From an uncultured Lachnospiraceae bacterium (GTDB lineage Bacteria > Bacillota > Clostridia > Lachnospirales > Lachnospiraceae): a DNA stretch of 7,118 bases. The notes below the pieces were generated by a model. The model made no database searches. It had not been told where the DNA came from and worked only from the letters and a program-made list of their open reading frames with translations. Shown here one piece after another: positions 7,004-7,118 of the stretch; positions within the stretch are counted from its first letter, which is position 1, and each line of letters starts with the position of its first letter. The position numbers were made by a program, and so were the translations under genes. The stretch covers positions 1 through 7,118 of the forward strand of contig CACXGR010000050.1 in the NCBI GenBank assembly GCA_902767235.1. Reading direction: 5' to 3'.

Positions 7004-7012
7004 ATTGTACCA
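7004..7012 (-). promoter_or_regulatory. Extended -10 promoter for the phosphoesterase gene
   Basis: On the minus strand TGG is followed directly by TACAAT (7009-7004), an extended -10 element of the TGn type one base from the TATAAT consensus. No good -35 hexamer is found 17 bases upstream, which an extended -10 can compensate for. Transcription would start near 6997, giving a leader of about 22 bases that includes the GGAGG site. Confidence 0.6.
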
Positions 7013-7082
7013 TATCTGAGAGGGGAGCGGCGATAACACCGAAAATGGATGATCAGAGGTCTGCCGTGGAACTTTCTTATTA

Positions 7083-7104
7083 ATTTGGACAGCTGTGCCC
7101 AAAT
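7083..7104. repeat. Imperfect palindrome near the window edge
   Basis: ATTTGG (7083-7088) is repeated inverted as CCAAAT (7099-7104) around the perfect eight-base palindrome ACAGCTGT (7089-7096). Two extra bases, GC, unbalance the right arm. It lies about 75 bases upstream of the phosphoesterase -10 element. It could be an operator for an unseen neighbouring gene, part of a mobile element end, or chance. No gene or transposase is visible in the remaining bases. Confidence 0.4.
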
Positions 7105-7118
7105 GTACCGGTTTATAC

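Noticed and set aside
6327..7019. A 230-residue + strand frame opposite the phosphoesterase
   Set aside because: It lies antisense to a gene with a complete set of phosphoesterase motifs, has no ribosome binding site that I can see, and its protein resembles no family I recognise. It is a by-product of codon bias on the other strand.
7085..7118. A + strand promoter using TTGGAC and TTATAC at the right edge
   Set aside because: The spacing is 22 bases, too long for a sigma-A-type promoter, and no gene follows within the window.

Overview
The window looks like chromosomal DNA from a Bacillota of the Clostridia, most likely a Lachnospiraceae-type gut anaerobe. The reasons are strong GGAGG-type ribosome binding sites, Gram-positive style promoters and hairpin-plus-T terminators, an FtsH with a HEIGH zinc motif, and a small stand-alone DAK/FakA-tail protein; my recollection is that the last two are seen in that family. 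The lineage is inferred from these traits and was not searched. No rRNA, tRNA, CRISPR array, transposase or phage gene is visible.

Layout, left to right. Positions 25-3807 (+) encode a 1260-residue soluble signalling protein. It fuses a CheB-type methylesterase, a CheR-type methyltransferase, a PAS-like segment, a heptad-repeat coiled coil, a second PAS domain, a histidine kinase core and a C-terminal receiver. All the key catalytic residues I looked for are present. A 125-base gap follows, holding a probable promoter. Next is ftsH (3933-5957, +), the membrane-anchored AAA+ zinc protease, with an unusual acidic, internally duplicated C-terminal tail and a terminator-like hairpin that overlaps its stop codon. 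A short gene at 6021-6275 (+) encodes an 84-residue protein resembling only the C-terminal domain of FakA/YloV-type DAK2 kinases. It ends at a strong terminator (6289-6318) that should also serve the convergent gene. That gene (6345-6974, -) encodes a calcineurin-like metallophosphoesterase with its own extended -10 promoter. The last 100 or so bases hold no gene that I can support, only an imperfect palindrome near the edge.

The genes do not form an obvious single pathway. The first three point the same way, but a promoter and terminators appear to separate them into largely independent transcription units. The most unusual items are the CheB-CheR-kinase-receiver fusion with no chemotaxis genes beside it in the window, and the free-standing FakA-tail domain. 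Both belong to recognisable families, and I see no convincing evidence of a wholly new multi-gene system here.
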